A DNA stretch of 38,381 bases from assembly GCA_009784005.1 (NCBI GenBank), contig WRCE01000017.1, forward strand, positions 1-38,381. Reading direction: 5' to 3'. A model generated the notes under the pieces. It was not told the DNA's origin. It made no database searches and was given only the letters and a program-made list of their open reading frames with translations. Positions 8,329-16,971 of the stretch are shown in pieces. The translations under genes and the position numbers were made by a program. Position 1 is the stretch's first letter, and each line of letters opens with the position of its first letter. The DNA is from Candidatus Methanimicrococcus labiotermitis. GTDB lineage: Archaea; Halobacteriota; Methanosarcinia; Methanosarcinales; Methanosarcinaceae.

Positions 8329-10650
8329 ATGACATTCTGTTTGGGAATTGACACGGGCGGCACTTATACGGATGCCGTCATCGTTGATGATGAAAAACAA
8401 ATCGTTTTGGAATCGGTCAAATCTCTCACGACTTACCCCGATCCGATCGGCGGTATTCGAAACGCTCTTGATTTGCTGCCGCCGGATTTGTTGTCCAAAG
8501 TAACGGTTGTATCTGTTTCAACGACGCTTTCCACCAACACTGTTCTTGAAAATACCGGCGAACCTGCCGCTTTGATCTTAATCGGCGACGAGAAACTTCT
8601 TTTTTCTGAAGACATTTCAAAAACCGTTGAAAATTTCGTTATTGTCAGGGGAGGGCATGACGGCGACGGCAATGAAGTAGCGGAACTTGACACCGCCGCG
8701 ATTGAATCTTACGTTCGCGCCGTCAAAGACAAAGTCTCGGCTTTTGCCGTTTCTTCTTATTTCAGTATCCGAAATCCGTCTCATGAGCTGAAAGCCAAAG
8801 AATTGATTATCCGCCTGACATCGAAAAACGACGGCGAGGAAGGCGGTGGCAGCGGAGAAAGTGGCGATGGCAGCGGAGAAAGCGGCAGTAGCAGCGGGGA
8901 AAGCGGCAGTGGCGGCGAACACGGCAAGGAGGCTTACCCCGTCGTTTGCGGTCACGAATTGGCCCAATCTTTGGGAGCGGGCGAACGCGGCATGACAGCT
9001 TACTTGAACGCGATGCTTCTTCCCGTCACGAAACGTTTTGTCGGCGCGATTGTTTCCGAAATCGACCGCCGCGGCCTTGAGGCGGAGATTAAAATTTTAA
9101 AATGCAACGGCGCTGTTTCAGGGATTACCGAAGCCATGGAAAAACCCGTCGAATCCATTTTTTCAGGACCTGCCGCCAGTCTTTTGGGCGCGTCTTTTCT
9201 GTCCGGCCAAAAAACATGTTTGATGATCGATGTCGGCGGCACCAGCACAGACATTTCATTTATCGAAGACGGTTTTCCCGATATCACGGAACAGGGCGCC
9301 GTTGTCGGCGGGCGGCGGACGAAAGTGCGCGCCATTCGGATGGAAACATCGGCTCTGGGCGGCGACAGTCAGATTTGGATTCGCGCGCCGTCTCTTACCG
9401 ATACCGCCGTTTCGGATAAATTCATGTTTGGGCCGCGCCGCATTATACCTCTTTGCCGCGCAGCCGCGCTTTATCCTTCCGTTTTGGAAAGTTTGAAAGA
9501 GCGGTGGTTTTCAGACAGCGGCCGCTTTACAGAATACATCCAACCAATTCGCTTTTTCATCCGAAGCGGCTATCCTGTTTCACAGACGTCAAATTTGACG
9601 CCGGAAGAGCGGATGGTTTACAACAAAATCAAAGACACGCCGGTTTCTGTCAATGACATTGCTTGGGACATGAAATACATCCCGGGAGACATTTTAGAAT
9701 CGCTTGTCCGCCGAAAAGCCGTCGATATGATTGGTTTTACGCCAACGGACGTTCTTCATGTCTTGGGCGAGTATGAGAGCGATTGTGAGAGCAATTGTGA
9801 GAGCGATTGTGAAAGCGATAATGAGAATGAGAAATTCGATAATGAGAATGAGAAATTCGATAATGAGAATGAGAAATTCGATAATGTGAATGAGAAATTC
9901 AATAAGGAGGCTTCCGTTCTCGGCGCCCGCATTTTAGCGTCATTTTCAGACATTGACACAACGGAACTCTGCCGTTACCTCAAACAGGCGTTTGCCTCCA
10001 AAATAGCGCAAGAACTCATTTATTTCGTAATGAGTAAAAGTCTTGACGACAATTCCGAAAACATCGCCGCCCTTACCCATTCCGATTCCGACATTTACAA
10101 TGCGAGGACGCGGTTTGAAACCGCCGTTGACCCCGCGCTTCCGGCATCCTCCGTTTTCAGAGATTCGGTGAAGGCGATGCTGTCTTTCAAAAAACCTCTG
10201 ATGCGTTACAAATTAAACACCCCCGTCGTCATGATCGGCGGTCCCGTCAAGGCTTTTGCGGGTGATTTGAGTCGGCTCATCGACGCGGAAATCATAACGC
10301 CCGAATTCTGCGACGTCGGCAACGCCGTCGGTTCCCTCGCCGGAAAAATCGTAAGGCGCGTTGATATTGCCGTTCGAAATGTTGTGCCGGGCCAAAAGCG
10401 ATCGTCAAAAAACAGCGGCTTCATTGTTTATTTCCCGGGCGGGCGCCGCGCGTTTTCCGACCGCGATGAAGCGCTTGAATACGCGAGGGAACTCGGCAAA
10501 CAGATGATTCTGGATTATATGGCGCGAGAAAAGGTGCCGGCGGATAAAATCGAATTTAAAATGTATGAAGAAGACATTGCCATTTCCAAAAACAGCCTTC
10601 CGGTCATGACGAAATTGGTGTTTGAAGGGTTTGCGAGGAATGTGTTTTGA
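8329..10650 (+). CDS. Hydantoinase/oxoprolinase-family protein (HyuA-like)
   Basis: 773 residues. The N-terminus MTFCLGIDTGGTYTDAV is the nucleotide-binding start of the hydantoinase A/oxoprolinase family, followed by TTLSTNTVLE, then LMIDVGGTSTDISFIEDG in the central domain. Relatives hydrolyse cyclic amides with ATP; the substrate here is unknown. The frame is open back to 8209, but the ATG at 8329, preceded by AAGGA, gives the conserved start. Two repeat insertions enlarge the protein: a Gly/Ser/Glu tract (residues about 165-203) built from 21-bp units, and an Asn/Glu/Asp tract (about 482-526) built from 12-bp and 21-bp units. Both keep the frame. It follows the methylamine genes after a terminator-like hairpin, so a functional link is only suggestive. 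Confidence 0.8.
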   Translation: MTFCLGIDTGGTYTDAVIVDDEKQIVLESVKSLTTYPDPIGGIRNALDLLPPDLLSKVTVVSVSTTLSTNTVLENTGEPAALILIGDEKLLFSEDISKTVENFVIVRGGHDGDGNEVAELDTAAIESYVRAVKDKVSAFAVSSYFSIRNPSHELKAKELIIRLTSKNDGEEGGGSGESGDGSGESGSSSGESGSGGEHGKEAYPVVCGHELAQSLGAGERGMTAYLNAMLLPVTKRFVGAIVSEIDRRGLEAEIKILKCNGAVSGITEAMEKPVESIFSGPAASLLGASFLSGQKTCLMIDVGGTSTDISFIEDGFPDITEQGAVVGGRRTKVRAIRMETSALGGDSQIWIRAPSLTDTAVSDKFMFGPRRIIPLCRAAALYPSVLESLKERWFSDSGRFTEYIQPIRFFIRSGYPVSQTSNLTPEERMVYNKIKDTPVSVNDIAWDMKYIPGDILESLVRRKAVDMIGFTPTDVLHVLGEYESDCESNCESDCESDNENEKFDNENEKFDNENEKFDNVNEKFNKEASVLGARILASFSDIDTTELCRYLKQAFASKIAQELIYFVMSKSLDDNSENIAALTHSDSDIYNARTRFETAVDPALPASSVFRDSVKAMLSFKKPLMRYKLNTPVVMIGGPVKAFAGDLSRLIDAEIITPEFCDVGNAVGSLAGKIVRRVDIAVRNVVPGQKRSSKNSGFIVYFPGGRRAFSDRDEALEYARELGKQMILDYMAREKVPADKIEFKMYEEDIAISKNSLPVMTKLVFEGFARNVF
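8839..8912. repeat. 21-bp in-frame repeat inside the HyuA-like gene
   Basis: About three units encoding GSGESGx. It sits between conserved blocks and is probably a flexible surface loop. Confidence 0.75.
9775..9905. repeat. 12-bp then 21-bp in-frame repeats inside the HyuA-like gene
   Basis: GAGAGCGATTGT-like 12-mers are followed by four 21-bp units encoding DNENEKF. Both periods are multiples of three and the frame is maintained. Confidence 0.85.
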
Positions 10651-10655
10651 GAAGA

Positions 10656-10765
10656 GAGGTGTGGAGAGGGCATGATATGGGAGGCATAGAAAGGGCATGA
10701 TAAAAAAGCATGGAAAAGGGTATGATAAAAAAGCATGGAAAAGGGGATGAAAAAAGGGATGAAAA
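10656..10765. repeat. Purine-rich degenerate tandem repeat after the HyuA-like gene
   Basis: Repeats of GGCATGATA and AAAAAAGCATGGAAAAGG type begin right after the TGA stop. I see no coding potential; the long minus-strand frame is repeat translation. Confidence 0.7.
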
Positions 10766-10845
10766 AATAAACTCTTACCGATGCTCAAAGAAAGAAATCA
10801 GCTGAACGGAAGCCGTAATTCTCAGCGGCTTTCGCAGTGAAAAAG

Positions 10846-10857
10846 CTTTATATAATA
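10846..10857 (+). promoter_or_regulatory. TATA box upstream of tRNA-Pro
   Basis: CTTTATATAATA. The predicted start is near 10880, giving a precursor with a 5' leader of about 35 nt before the tRNA. Confidence 0.55.
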
Positions 10858-10913
10858 AAAAAAGGTTTTAGACTTGCTTTTTTAGGTTTCGCTTTTTCGG
10901 CTTATCTCAAAAA

Positions 10914-10988
10914 GGGGCTGTAGGGTAGCTTGGTCCATCCTGCAAGGCTGGGGGTCTTGCGACCTGAGTTCAAATCTCAGCAGCCCCA
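10914..10988 (+). tRNA. tRNA-Pro (anticodon GGG)
   Basis: Full cloverleaf. The acceptor GGGGCTG pairs with CAGCCCC, with A as discriminator base. The D stem is GGGT/ATCC. The anticodon stem CAAGG/TCTTG encloses the 7-nt loop CTGGGGG with anticodon GGG at 10950-10952. The T arm is CTGAG-TTCAAAT-CTCAG. No intron and no encoded CCA. Confidence 0.96.
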
Positions 10989-11086
10989 TTCATCACGAAT
11001 GAGCCGTAAAAAGCTTGTAAGCATAAAATTTATGATAAGAAAGGCGGGGAACCGGGGCAATTTGACTCAACCCTGCTTTTTTCCGT

Positions 11087-11212
11087 CTTCTGCTTTTACC
11101 TTCTGCTTTTACCTTCTGCTTTTACCTTCTGCTTTTACCTTCTGCTTTTACCTTCTGCTTTTGCCTTCTGCTTTTGCCTGCCACTTTGCTTGCCGCTTTG
11201 CCTTCTGCTTTT
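11087..11212. repeat. 13-bp tandem array after tRNA-Pro
   Basis: About ten units of CTTCTGCTTTTAC or CTTCTGCTTTTGC, with decayed copies near 11180-11195. The apparent reading frame of Leu/Pro/Ser/Ala repeats is an artefact of the array. Confidence 0.9.
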
Positions 11213-11215
11213 GAT

Positions 11216-11531
11216 TAACAGGAGTGCGTTATACACGCTGCCGGCATTTGATACATTTCAATAATATTGATTAAAAATATTTTTGACAAAATGTTTTTGC
11301 TAAGGATGTTTTTGATCAAATATAATTAACAACTCATTTTAGCGATATGTCCTTTCAATAAGGATAAAATAGTTAGATAGACATACACAAACTACTGCGC
11401 AATGGATTTCCTGCTCAGATAATCAACATGGCTGTGCGCACCGGCGCGAGCCGCCAAAATAAACGACTTCAGACGGATATTTTGAGATTTAAATTTATTT
11501 TAATATATCAAAAATAAAAGGAGTATTTGCA
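11216..11531. other. Spacer upstream of bacterioferritin
   Basis: AT-rich first half. A small GC-rich hairpin with GGCT (11430-11433) against AGCC (11449-11452) stands out. Candidate TATA-like sequences occur near 11320 and 11488, but neither is clear. No gene seen. Confidence 0.4.
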
Positions 11532-11999
11532 ATGAAAGGAGACGCTAGACTTATTGATGCATTAAATTCGCTTCTCGCGGACGAGTTGACCGCCATTAAC
11601 CAGTACATTGTTCACGGTGAAATGTGTGAAGACTGGGGTTACGGAAAACTGCACAGCAAAGCCGAAAAAAGGGCAATTGATGAAATGAAACATGCCGAAA
11701 AACTGATTGGCCGTATTCTTTTCCTTGAAGGTATTCCCATTGTTACCAGCCTGAATAAAATTCAAATCGGCAATGAAATCCCCGTTCAAGTGGAAAATGA
11801 CCGCGCCGCGGAAATGGGCGCCATCAAAGCGTATAACGACGCAATCGTCCTCGCCGGAGAACTTCGTGACTATGCCACACGGGATATGCTTGTGGATATT
11901 TTAAAAGATGAAGACCGCCACATGGATGAACTGGAAGAGCTTCTGGACCAAATCGAGCAGATGACCCTGCCCATCTTCCTGACAACTCAGGTCGAATAA
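11532..11999 (+). CDS. bfr: Bacterioferritin
   Basis: 155 residues, close to the normal length. Forms a 24-subunit shell that oxidises and stores iron; haem sits between subunit pairs. All di-iron ligands are visible: E18, E51, H54, E94, E127 and H130. M52, the haem iron ligand of bacterioferritins, is present in IDEMKHAE, which separates it from haem-free ferritins. The RBS AAAGGAG precedes the ATG closely. It stands alone, with a pyrimidine-rich tract (about 12085-12141) downstream that could end transcription. In an anaerobic methanogen a role in iron storage and oxygen or peroxide defence is likely. Confidence 0.95.
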   Translation: MKGDARLIDALNSLLADELTAINQYIVHGEMCEDWGYGKLHSKAEKRAIDEMKHAEKLIGRILFLEGIPIVTSLNKIQIGNEIPVQVENDRAAEMGAIKAYNDAIVLAGELRDYATRDMLVDILKDEDRHMDELEELLDQIEQMTLPIFLTTQVE

Positions 12000-12170
12000 T
12001 TGTTTTTGAGAACAAAACCATTTAATTCGCGGCGAATCGCGGAAAAAACGGCGCATTCATGCCATTTCCGGCTATTCCCGCCGCCCCCTTTTTCTTTTTT
12101 TCTCTTTTTTCTCTCTCTTTTTTCTCTCATTTCTTCTTTTTGTTAAAGTCGTCTTTTGCCGTATTAAAAA

Positions 12171-12180
12171 TTTTATAAAC
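12171..12180 (+). promoter_or_regulatory. TATA box for the GNAT gene
   Basis: TTTTATAAAC, about 25 to 30 bp before the GAGGT ribosome-binding sequence (12203-12207), so the leader would be very short. Confidence 0.5.
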
Positions 12181-12214
12181 CATCAGCACTTTTAGATGTT
12201 AAGAGGTTAAATTT

Positions 12215-12637
12215 ATGGAATTAACAATACAAAGAAATACGAACGGCATTGATTGGGGTGAAGTCAAAAGTCTTCTTCTGAGAACGGATATGGCAACGTA
12301 TCCGGCACAACTGCATCAGAAAGCTTTTGAAAACAGTGCAAAAGTTGTTTTTGTATTTCACGGCGATATTCTCATCGGCTGCGGCAGACTGCTCTCGGAT
12401 TTCGCGTACCAGAGCGTCATTTATGACGTTGCCGTGGACTCCCATTCACAAGGCAAAGGCATCGGCAAGATGATTATGAACCACCTTCTCGAAGGCGAAG
12501 AGGACAAAAATGTTCTCTTGTACGCGACGCCGGGAAAAGAAGAATTCTATCACAAATTCGGCTTCCTGCCATCCAAAACAGGAATGTGCCGCTTCATTAA
12601 TCGGGAGTCGGCGAAGGAACGAGGGTTCATCGATTGA
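12215..12637 (+). CDS. GNAT-family N-acetyltransferase
   Basis: 140 residues. The acetyl-CoA pyrophosphate loop is visible as VDSHSQGKGIGKMIMNHLL (Q-x-x-G-x-G), with the preceding beta strand YQSVIYDVAV and the C-terminal YATPGKEEFYHKFGF, in which the tyrosine before the FGF turn is typical of GNAT enzymes. The acceptor substrate cannot be told. It has its own TATA box and RBS and is a probable single-gene transcript. The stop is followed at once by T-rich repeats. Confidence 0.88.
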   Translation: MELTIQRNTNGIDWGEVKSLLLRTDMATYPAQLHQKAFENSAKVVFVFHGDILIGCGRLLSDFAYQSVIYDVAVDSHSQGKGIGKMIMNHLLEGEEDKNVLLYATPGKEEFYHKFGFLPSKTGMCRFINRESAKERGFID

Positions 12638-12675
12638 AGGGGTGGAAGCCTTTTTTTCGATGTTAATCTTTTTTT

Positions 12676-12805
12676 GCGTTAATTTTTTTTGGTAAGTCTT
12701 TTTGGTAAGTCTTTTTTTCAATCTTTTTTTTCGATCTTTTTTTTCGATCTTTTTTTTCGATCTTTTTTTTCGATCTTTTTTTTCGATCTTTTTTTTCGAT
12801 CTTTT
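12676..12805. repeat. 13-bp tandem array, CGATC plus eight T
   Basis: About seven units of CGATC followed by eight T, preceded by degenerate TTTTTGGTAAGTC copies. Minus-strand frames of KKDRKKRS repeats are artefacts. On the plus strand the T runs may also end the GNAT transcript. Confidence 0.9.
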
Positions 12806-12807
12806 GT

Positions 12808-12841
12808 GATGAAAACGTTTTTTCATCGGCACGTATATATA
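12808..12841 (+). promoter_or_regulatory. Hairpin and TATA box upstream of lysA
   Basis: GATGAAAA (12808-12815) pairs with TTTTCATC (12820-12827). A TATA box CGTATATATA follows at 12832-12841. Predicted transcription start near 12865, leader about 90 nt. Confidence 0.5.
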
Positions 12842-12956
12842 GGGAGAGAGGCAAGTACGGAATAATTTCGCCAAGACGAAATAATTTTGACATATGAAAA
12901 ATACCAAATCTTCAAATTCTATTCTGTCATCTGAATGACAGCAAAGAGGCTTATTT

Positions 12957-14219
12957 ATGGTTTCAAAAGAACTTCCCTTTACCAAAACACAAATCGAAGA
13001 GATTGTCAAGAGACATCCCACGCCGTTTCATATCTATGACGAAAAGGCCATTCGCGATAACGCCGAAGACATGAAGCGCGCTTTTTCGGTCGTGAACGGC
13101 TTTAAAGAGTTTTTCGCGGTCAAGGCCCTTCCGAATCCCTACATATTAAAAATTTTAAAGGAACACGGGTTTGGCGCTGATTGCAGTTCTCTTCCCGAAC
13201 TTCTGTTGGCGGAAAAAGCCGGTATCACCGGCGAAGACATCATGTTCAGTTCCAACGATACGCCGGCTGAAGAATTTATCAAAGCCAAGGAACTGGGCGC
13301 TATCATTAATTTGGATGATATTTCCCATATCGATGTTTTGGAAAAAGCGGCAGGCCTTCCCGATGTTATTTGTTTCCGCTATAACCCCGGGCCGTTAAAA
13401 GGCGGCAACGAAATCATCGGAAAACCCGAAGAATCAAAATACGGTTTCACGCGCGAGCAGCTTTTTGAAGGCTACGAAATTCTCAAAAAGAAAGGGGTAA
13501 AGCGTTTCGGCCTTCACACGATGGTCGCGTCCAACGAGCTGAATGTCGATTATTTCGTTGAAACCGCGCGCATTCTCTTTGAAGCCGCCGTTGAAATCTC
13601 AGAAAAAGTCGGCATTGATTTCGAATTCATCAATCTCGGCGGCGGCATCGGCATTCCCTACCGCCCCGAACAAGAACGCGTCTCTTTTGACGCGATAGCC
13701 GCCGGCGTGAAAAAAGCGTATGAGAACACCATCATCAAAGCGGGCATGCGTCAGCCGAAAGTGTATTTCGAATGCGGCCGCGTTATCACCGGCCCTTACG
13801 GCTACCTCATCACAGAAGTCCGCCACCTGAAACACATCTACAAAGATTATGCCGGCACCGACGCCTGTATGGCAAACCTCATGCGCCCCGGCGTTTACGG
13901 CGCTTACCACCACATCACCGTCCTCGGCAAAGAAAAAGACCCCGCCAATCACAAATACGACGTGACCGGCTCCCTATGTGAAAACAACGACAAATTCGCC
14001 ATCGACCGTATGCTCCCGAAAATCGAACGCGGCGACCTGTTGGCCATTCACGACACGGGCGCTCACGGCTACGCCATGGGATTCAACTACAACGGCAAAC
14101 TGCGCTCCGCCGAACTCCTTTTAAGAAACGGCGGCAGTGTTTTCAAAATAAGAAACGCGGAAACCGTTGATGATTATTTCACAACTTTGGATTTAGACGG
14201 ATTGAAGTCATTTAAGTAA
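12957..14219 (+). CDS. lysA: Diaminopimelate decarboxylase-family PLP enzyme
   Basis: 420 residues. Fold-type III PLP decarboxylase; in the main family it converts meso-diaminopimelate to lysine. K56 in FFAVKALPNP is the expected PLP-binding lysine. The barrel carries NLGGGIGIPY (phosphate-binding glycines), FECGRVITGPYGYL, and then SLCENNDKFAIDR with the cysteine of the second active-site half and GAHGYAMGFNYNGKLRSAELLL near the end. The start at 12957 lies in sequence GGCTTATTTATGG with a weak RBS. No other lysine genes are near. Related amino-acid decarboxylases share the fold, so the exact substrate is not certain. Confidence 0.85.
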   Translation: MVSKELPFTKTQIEEIVKRHPTPFHIYDEKAIRDNAEDMKRAFSVVNGFKEFFAVKALPNPYILKILKEHGFGADCSSLPELLLAEKAGITGEDIMFSSNDTPAEEFIKAKELGAIINLDDISHIDVLEKAAGLPDVICFRYNPGPLKGGNEIIGKPEESKYGFTREQLFEGYEILKKKGVKRFGLHTMVASNELNVDYFVETARILFEAAVEISEKVGIDFEFINLGGGIGIPYRPEQERVSFDAIAAGVKKAYENTIIKAGMRQPKVYFECGRVITGPYGYLITEVRHLKHIYKDYAGTDACMANLMRPGVYGAYHHITVLGKEKDPANHKYDVTGSLCENNDKFAIDRMLPKIERGDLLAIHDTGAHGYAMGFNYNGKLRSAELLLRNGGSVFKIRNAETVDDYFTTLDLDGLKSFK

Positions 14220-14225
14220 CGGGAA

Positions 14226-14254
14226 AATTGCGGCCGAAGGCGTAGGCCGCGATT
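14226..14254 (+). terminator. 29-nt dispersed hairpin, copy 2, after lysA
   Basis: AATTGCGGCC pairs with GGCCGCGATT (one G-T wobble) around a 9-nt loop GAAGGCGTA. It begins 7 bp after the lysA stop and is followed by a T-rich stretch. It is nearly the same sequence as 8158-8186. Confidence 0.6.
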
Positions 14255-14410
14255 TACTTTTTCGTTTCTTTTCTTTTTCTTTTCTTTTTTGGGTTCTGAT
14301 TTTTCGATTAGCCCTATTCCGATTATTTCTGATTTTTCGATTATCTCTGATAAGCGGTGAGAATCTGTTTTCAAAAGGGGACACGATAATTACGACCGAA
14401 TCAATGTTTC

Positions 14411-14465
14411 AGATATCGCTAAAAGATATCGCTAAAAAGATATCGCTAAAAAGATATCGCTAAAA
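14411..14465. repeat. 13/14-bp tandem repeat AGATATCGCTAAA
   Basis: Four units. It lies between the convergent lysA and thermosome genes, next to the thermosome terminator hairpin. Confidence 0.85.
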
Positions 14466-14497
14466 TAAAAAAAAGAACAGAGAATGAAATTCTCTGT
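14463..14497 (-). terminator. Terminator of the thermosome gene
   Basis: The perfect 9-bp hairpin ACAGAGAAT/ATTCTCTGT (14477-14497) has a 3-nt loop. Read on the minus strand it is followed by a T run, the classical hairpin plus U-tract form. Confidence 0.65.
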
Positions 14498-14571
14498 TGC
14501 GTGTTAATAATTTGTTTCAGTATGTCTCGGTATGTTTCAATGTATTTTCGATTGTTTTCGATTGTTTTCGA

Positions 14572-16215
14572 TTACATGTCCATGCCGGGCATACCGCCCA
14601 TGCCGCCCATGCCGCCCATGTCAGGGCCCGGAGCAGGCGCCTGGTTTTTGGTGGTGGCAATCACGTCGTCAATTCTGAGGATCATGACGGCGGATTCGGT
14701 TGCCGCGTTGATGACCTGCGTTTTCACACGGAGGGGTTCAACGACGTGCTCGGCCCACATGTCAACGACTTCGCCTTTGAAGACATCAAGACCGGCGGTC
14801 TTCATGTTCTTTTCGTGGCTGGAACGGAGGTCCATCAGCATGTCAATCGGGTCAAGACCTGCGTTTTCGGCAAGGGTCTTGGGGATGATTTCAAGAGCTT
14901 CGGCGTAAGCGCGAACGGCCAACTGTTCTCTGCCTTCAAGCGTGGAGGCGTATTCGTTGAGTCTGAGAGAGAGTTCAACTTCGGGGGAGCCGCCGCCGGC
15001 AACGAGTTTGTTGTCTTCGATGACGACGCCGACGACTCGAAGAGAGTCTTCAAGAGCGGTTTCGATGCTGTCAATCACGTGGTCCGTGCCGCCGCGGAGG
15101 AGGATGGAAACGGATTTCGGGTTTTCGCAGCCCGTGACAAAGATCATCGCGTCGCCGGAGATTTTCTTTTCTTCAACGAGCGCTGCATAGCCGAGGTCAT
15201 CAGCGGTGATTTCATCAAAGTTGGAAATCAAAGAAGCGCCGGTTGCTCTGGCAAGCTTTTCAACGTCGCTCTTCTTCACGCGGCGGACAACCATGAGTCC
15301 TGCCTTTGCCAAGAAGTGCTGAGCCATGTCATCCACGCCTTTTTGAACGAAAACGACCGTTGCGCCGCTTTTCACGACTTTCTCGACGGTGGCTTTGATC
15401 ATCGCTTCTTCTTGGTCAAGGAAAAGCTGGAGCTGGTCGGGTGACGTGATGGAAATTTCAGCGTCGATTTCAGTGTCTTTAAGCTCGATCGCTTCGTTTA
15501 AAAGAAGGATTTTGGCGTCCTTGACAATTTCGGGCATGTTGCTGTGAACGCGCTCTTTGTCAATGATCATACCGTTAATGAGTTCAGAGTCCTCAATGCG
15601 GCCGCCGACTTTCTTAACGACGTTGATCTGGTCTCTGTCAACTTTCTTTTTGCCGTCAGTGACGTCAACGACACTTGTCACGGCTTCAACGGAAATCTTA
15701 GCGAGAAGCGTTTTTGCGGATTCTGCGCCTTTGCCGGTGATTGCGGTGGTGGCGATGCTGGTCAAAAGGTCTTTATCATTTTCATCAACATCTCTGGCAA
15801 GCCCCTGAACGAGTTCAATCGCTTTTGCGGCGGCCAGTCTGTAGCCTGATGCGATAACGGTCGGGTGGATGTCCATGTCAATGAGGTCTTCGGCTTTCTT
15901 CAAAAGTTCACCGGCGACAACAGCCGCGCTGGTGGTACCATCGCCGACTTCTTCGTCCTGCGTTTTGGAAACTTCGACAATCATTTTCGCGGCGGGGTGT
16001 TCAATGTCCATTTCTTTCAAAATGGTGGCGCCGTCGTTTGTAATCGTCACATCGCCCATGGAGTCAACAAGCATTTTGTCCATGCCTTTGGGGCCGAGTG
16101 TTGTTCTGACCGCTTCCGCGACAGCTTTTGCTGCCATAATGTTGTTGCTCTGCGCATCTCTTCCGCGGGTGCGTTTGCTTCCGTCTTTTAAAATAAAAAT
16201 GGGTTGTCCTGACAT
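14572..16215 (-). CDS. Thermosome subunit (group II chaperonin)
   Basis: 547 residues. ATP-driven folding chaperonin forming a double ring with built-in lid. TLGPKGMDK (residues 39-47), TNDGATIL (59-66) and GDGTT (91-95) make the nucleotide site, and the C-terminus is the usual GGM-rich tail. The frame is open to 16248, but the ATG at 16215, preceded on the minus strand by AAGGAGAT, starts the family sequence [13 protein letters not shown]. Methanosarcinales often have several subunits; which one this is cannot be told. A triple 14-bp repeat lies 54 to 95 bp upstream. Confidence 0.96.
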   Translation of the reverse strand: MSGQPIFILKDGSKRTRGRDAQSNNIMAAKAVAEAVRTTLGPKGMDKMLVDSMGDVTITNDGATILKEMDIEHPAAKMIVEVSKTQDEEVGDGTTSAAVVAGELLKKAEDLIDMDIHPTVIASGYRLAAAKAIELVQGLARDVDENDKDLLTSIATTAITGKGAESAKTLLAKISVEAVTSVVDVTDGKKKVDRDQINVVKKVGGRIEDSELINGMIIDKERVHSNMPEIVKDAKILLLNEAIELKDTEIDAEISITSPDQLQLFLDQEEAMIKATVEKVVKSGATVVFVQKGVDDMAQHFLAKAGLMVVRRVKKSDVEKLARATGASLISNFDEITADDLGYAALVEEKKISGDAMIFVTGCENPKSVSILLRGGTDHVIDSIETALEDSLRVVGVVIEDNKLVAGGGSPEVELSLRLNEYASTLEGREQLAVRAYAEALEIIPKTLAENAGLDPIDMLMDLRSSHEKNMKTAGLDVFKGEVVDMWAEHVVEPLRVKTQVINAATESAVMILRIDDVIATTKNQAPAPGPDMGGMGGMGGMPGMDM

Positions 16216-16268
16216 AATGGTATCTCCTTGTCTTAATAATTTAAGCAATGTAAATTTGAGTCATATTC

Positions 16269-16310
16269 AGTCATGCAAATTTAGTCATGCAAATTTAGTC
16301 ATGCAAATTT
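16269..16310. repeat. Three tandem 14-bp units upstream of the thermosome gene
   Basis: AGTCATGCAAATTT at 16269, 16283 and 16297, identical by eye. Position before a heat-shock gene would allow an operator role, but such arrays are common in this window. Confidence 0.7.
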
Positions 16311-16731
16311 TAATGATACTTTGCCTTCCTTGCCATATCTTATTGTCTTATCTTTTGTCTGATCTTACCTTATCTAAAGACTGATCAAGACTGATCCAAA
16401 GACTGATTCGGGGCTGATTCGGCGGCTGTTCCGCCGAAAACGGATAAAGTCATCACCTGCAACATCATAATTATTGAAAATAAGCTTCAATCCCGCTTTT
16501 TCAAATTATGGGAACAACGGATGTTCGTGTTCATGACTGAACCGGTATTTTTTATGATAATTTATAATACATAATTTTTCCCGAAATTGTTTAGCATTCC
16601 AAAACGGTCAATTTCTCCCGGGTCTGAGCCCTCCTGAAATTCCGTTTGTCTTTGGGCCGAAAAATGCAATCAAAAGGCATTATTTATTCGGCGGATTCGG
16701 GGAAATTTACAGATTCGAAATGATTGCGCTT
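16311..16731. other. Divergent spacer between thermosome and citrate synthase
   Basis: Contains degenerate GACTGATC repeats (about 16358-16418) and a perfect 8-bp hairpin TTCGGCGG/CCGCCGAA (16418-16438). No gene is seen. A minus-strand TATA-like sequence near 16560-16570 could serve the thermosome gene with a long leader. Confidence 0.4.
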
Positions 16732-16740
16732 CTATATAAA
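16731..16740 (+). promoter_or_regulatory. Possible TATA box for citrate synthase
   Basis: TCTATATAAA. It would give a leader of about 205 nt (16765-16971), which is AT-rich and without clear structure. Confidence 0.4.
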
Positions 16741-16971
16741 CGTTTTGAGTTGGAAAAATTGAAACGCTTCATTAAAAGAGCTAACAAAGGGGTTTTATCT
16801 GATGAATTCCTATTGGTTTTCATTCGTCCTATTACTTCATAAAATTAAAAATAATCTTTTAAAATTTCAGTGAAATATTCCAAAATGACACTTCGGATTT
16901 TAGAATCTTTTTTGGAAGTTCGTTTTTTAAACTGAAATAAATATCAAAATTGAGAAGACAGAGGGTATATT

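Noticed and set aside
12446..13021. Minus-strand frame of 191 codons rich in KKDRKK
   Set aside because: It is translation of the CGATC-plus-T array and antisense of two real genes.
14497..15444. Long plus-strand open frame of 315 codons
   Set aside because: It lies wholly opposite the thermosome gene and terminator and is its antisense shadow.
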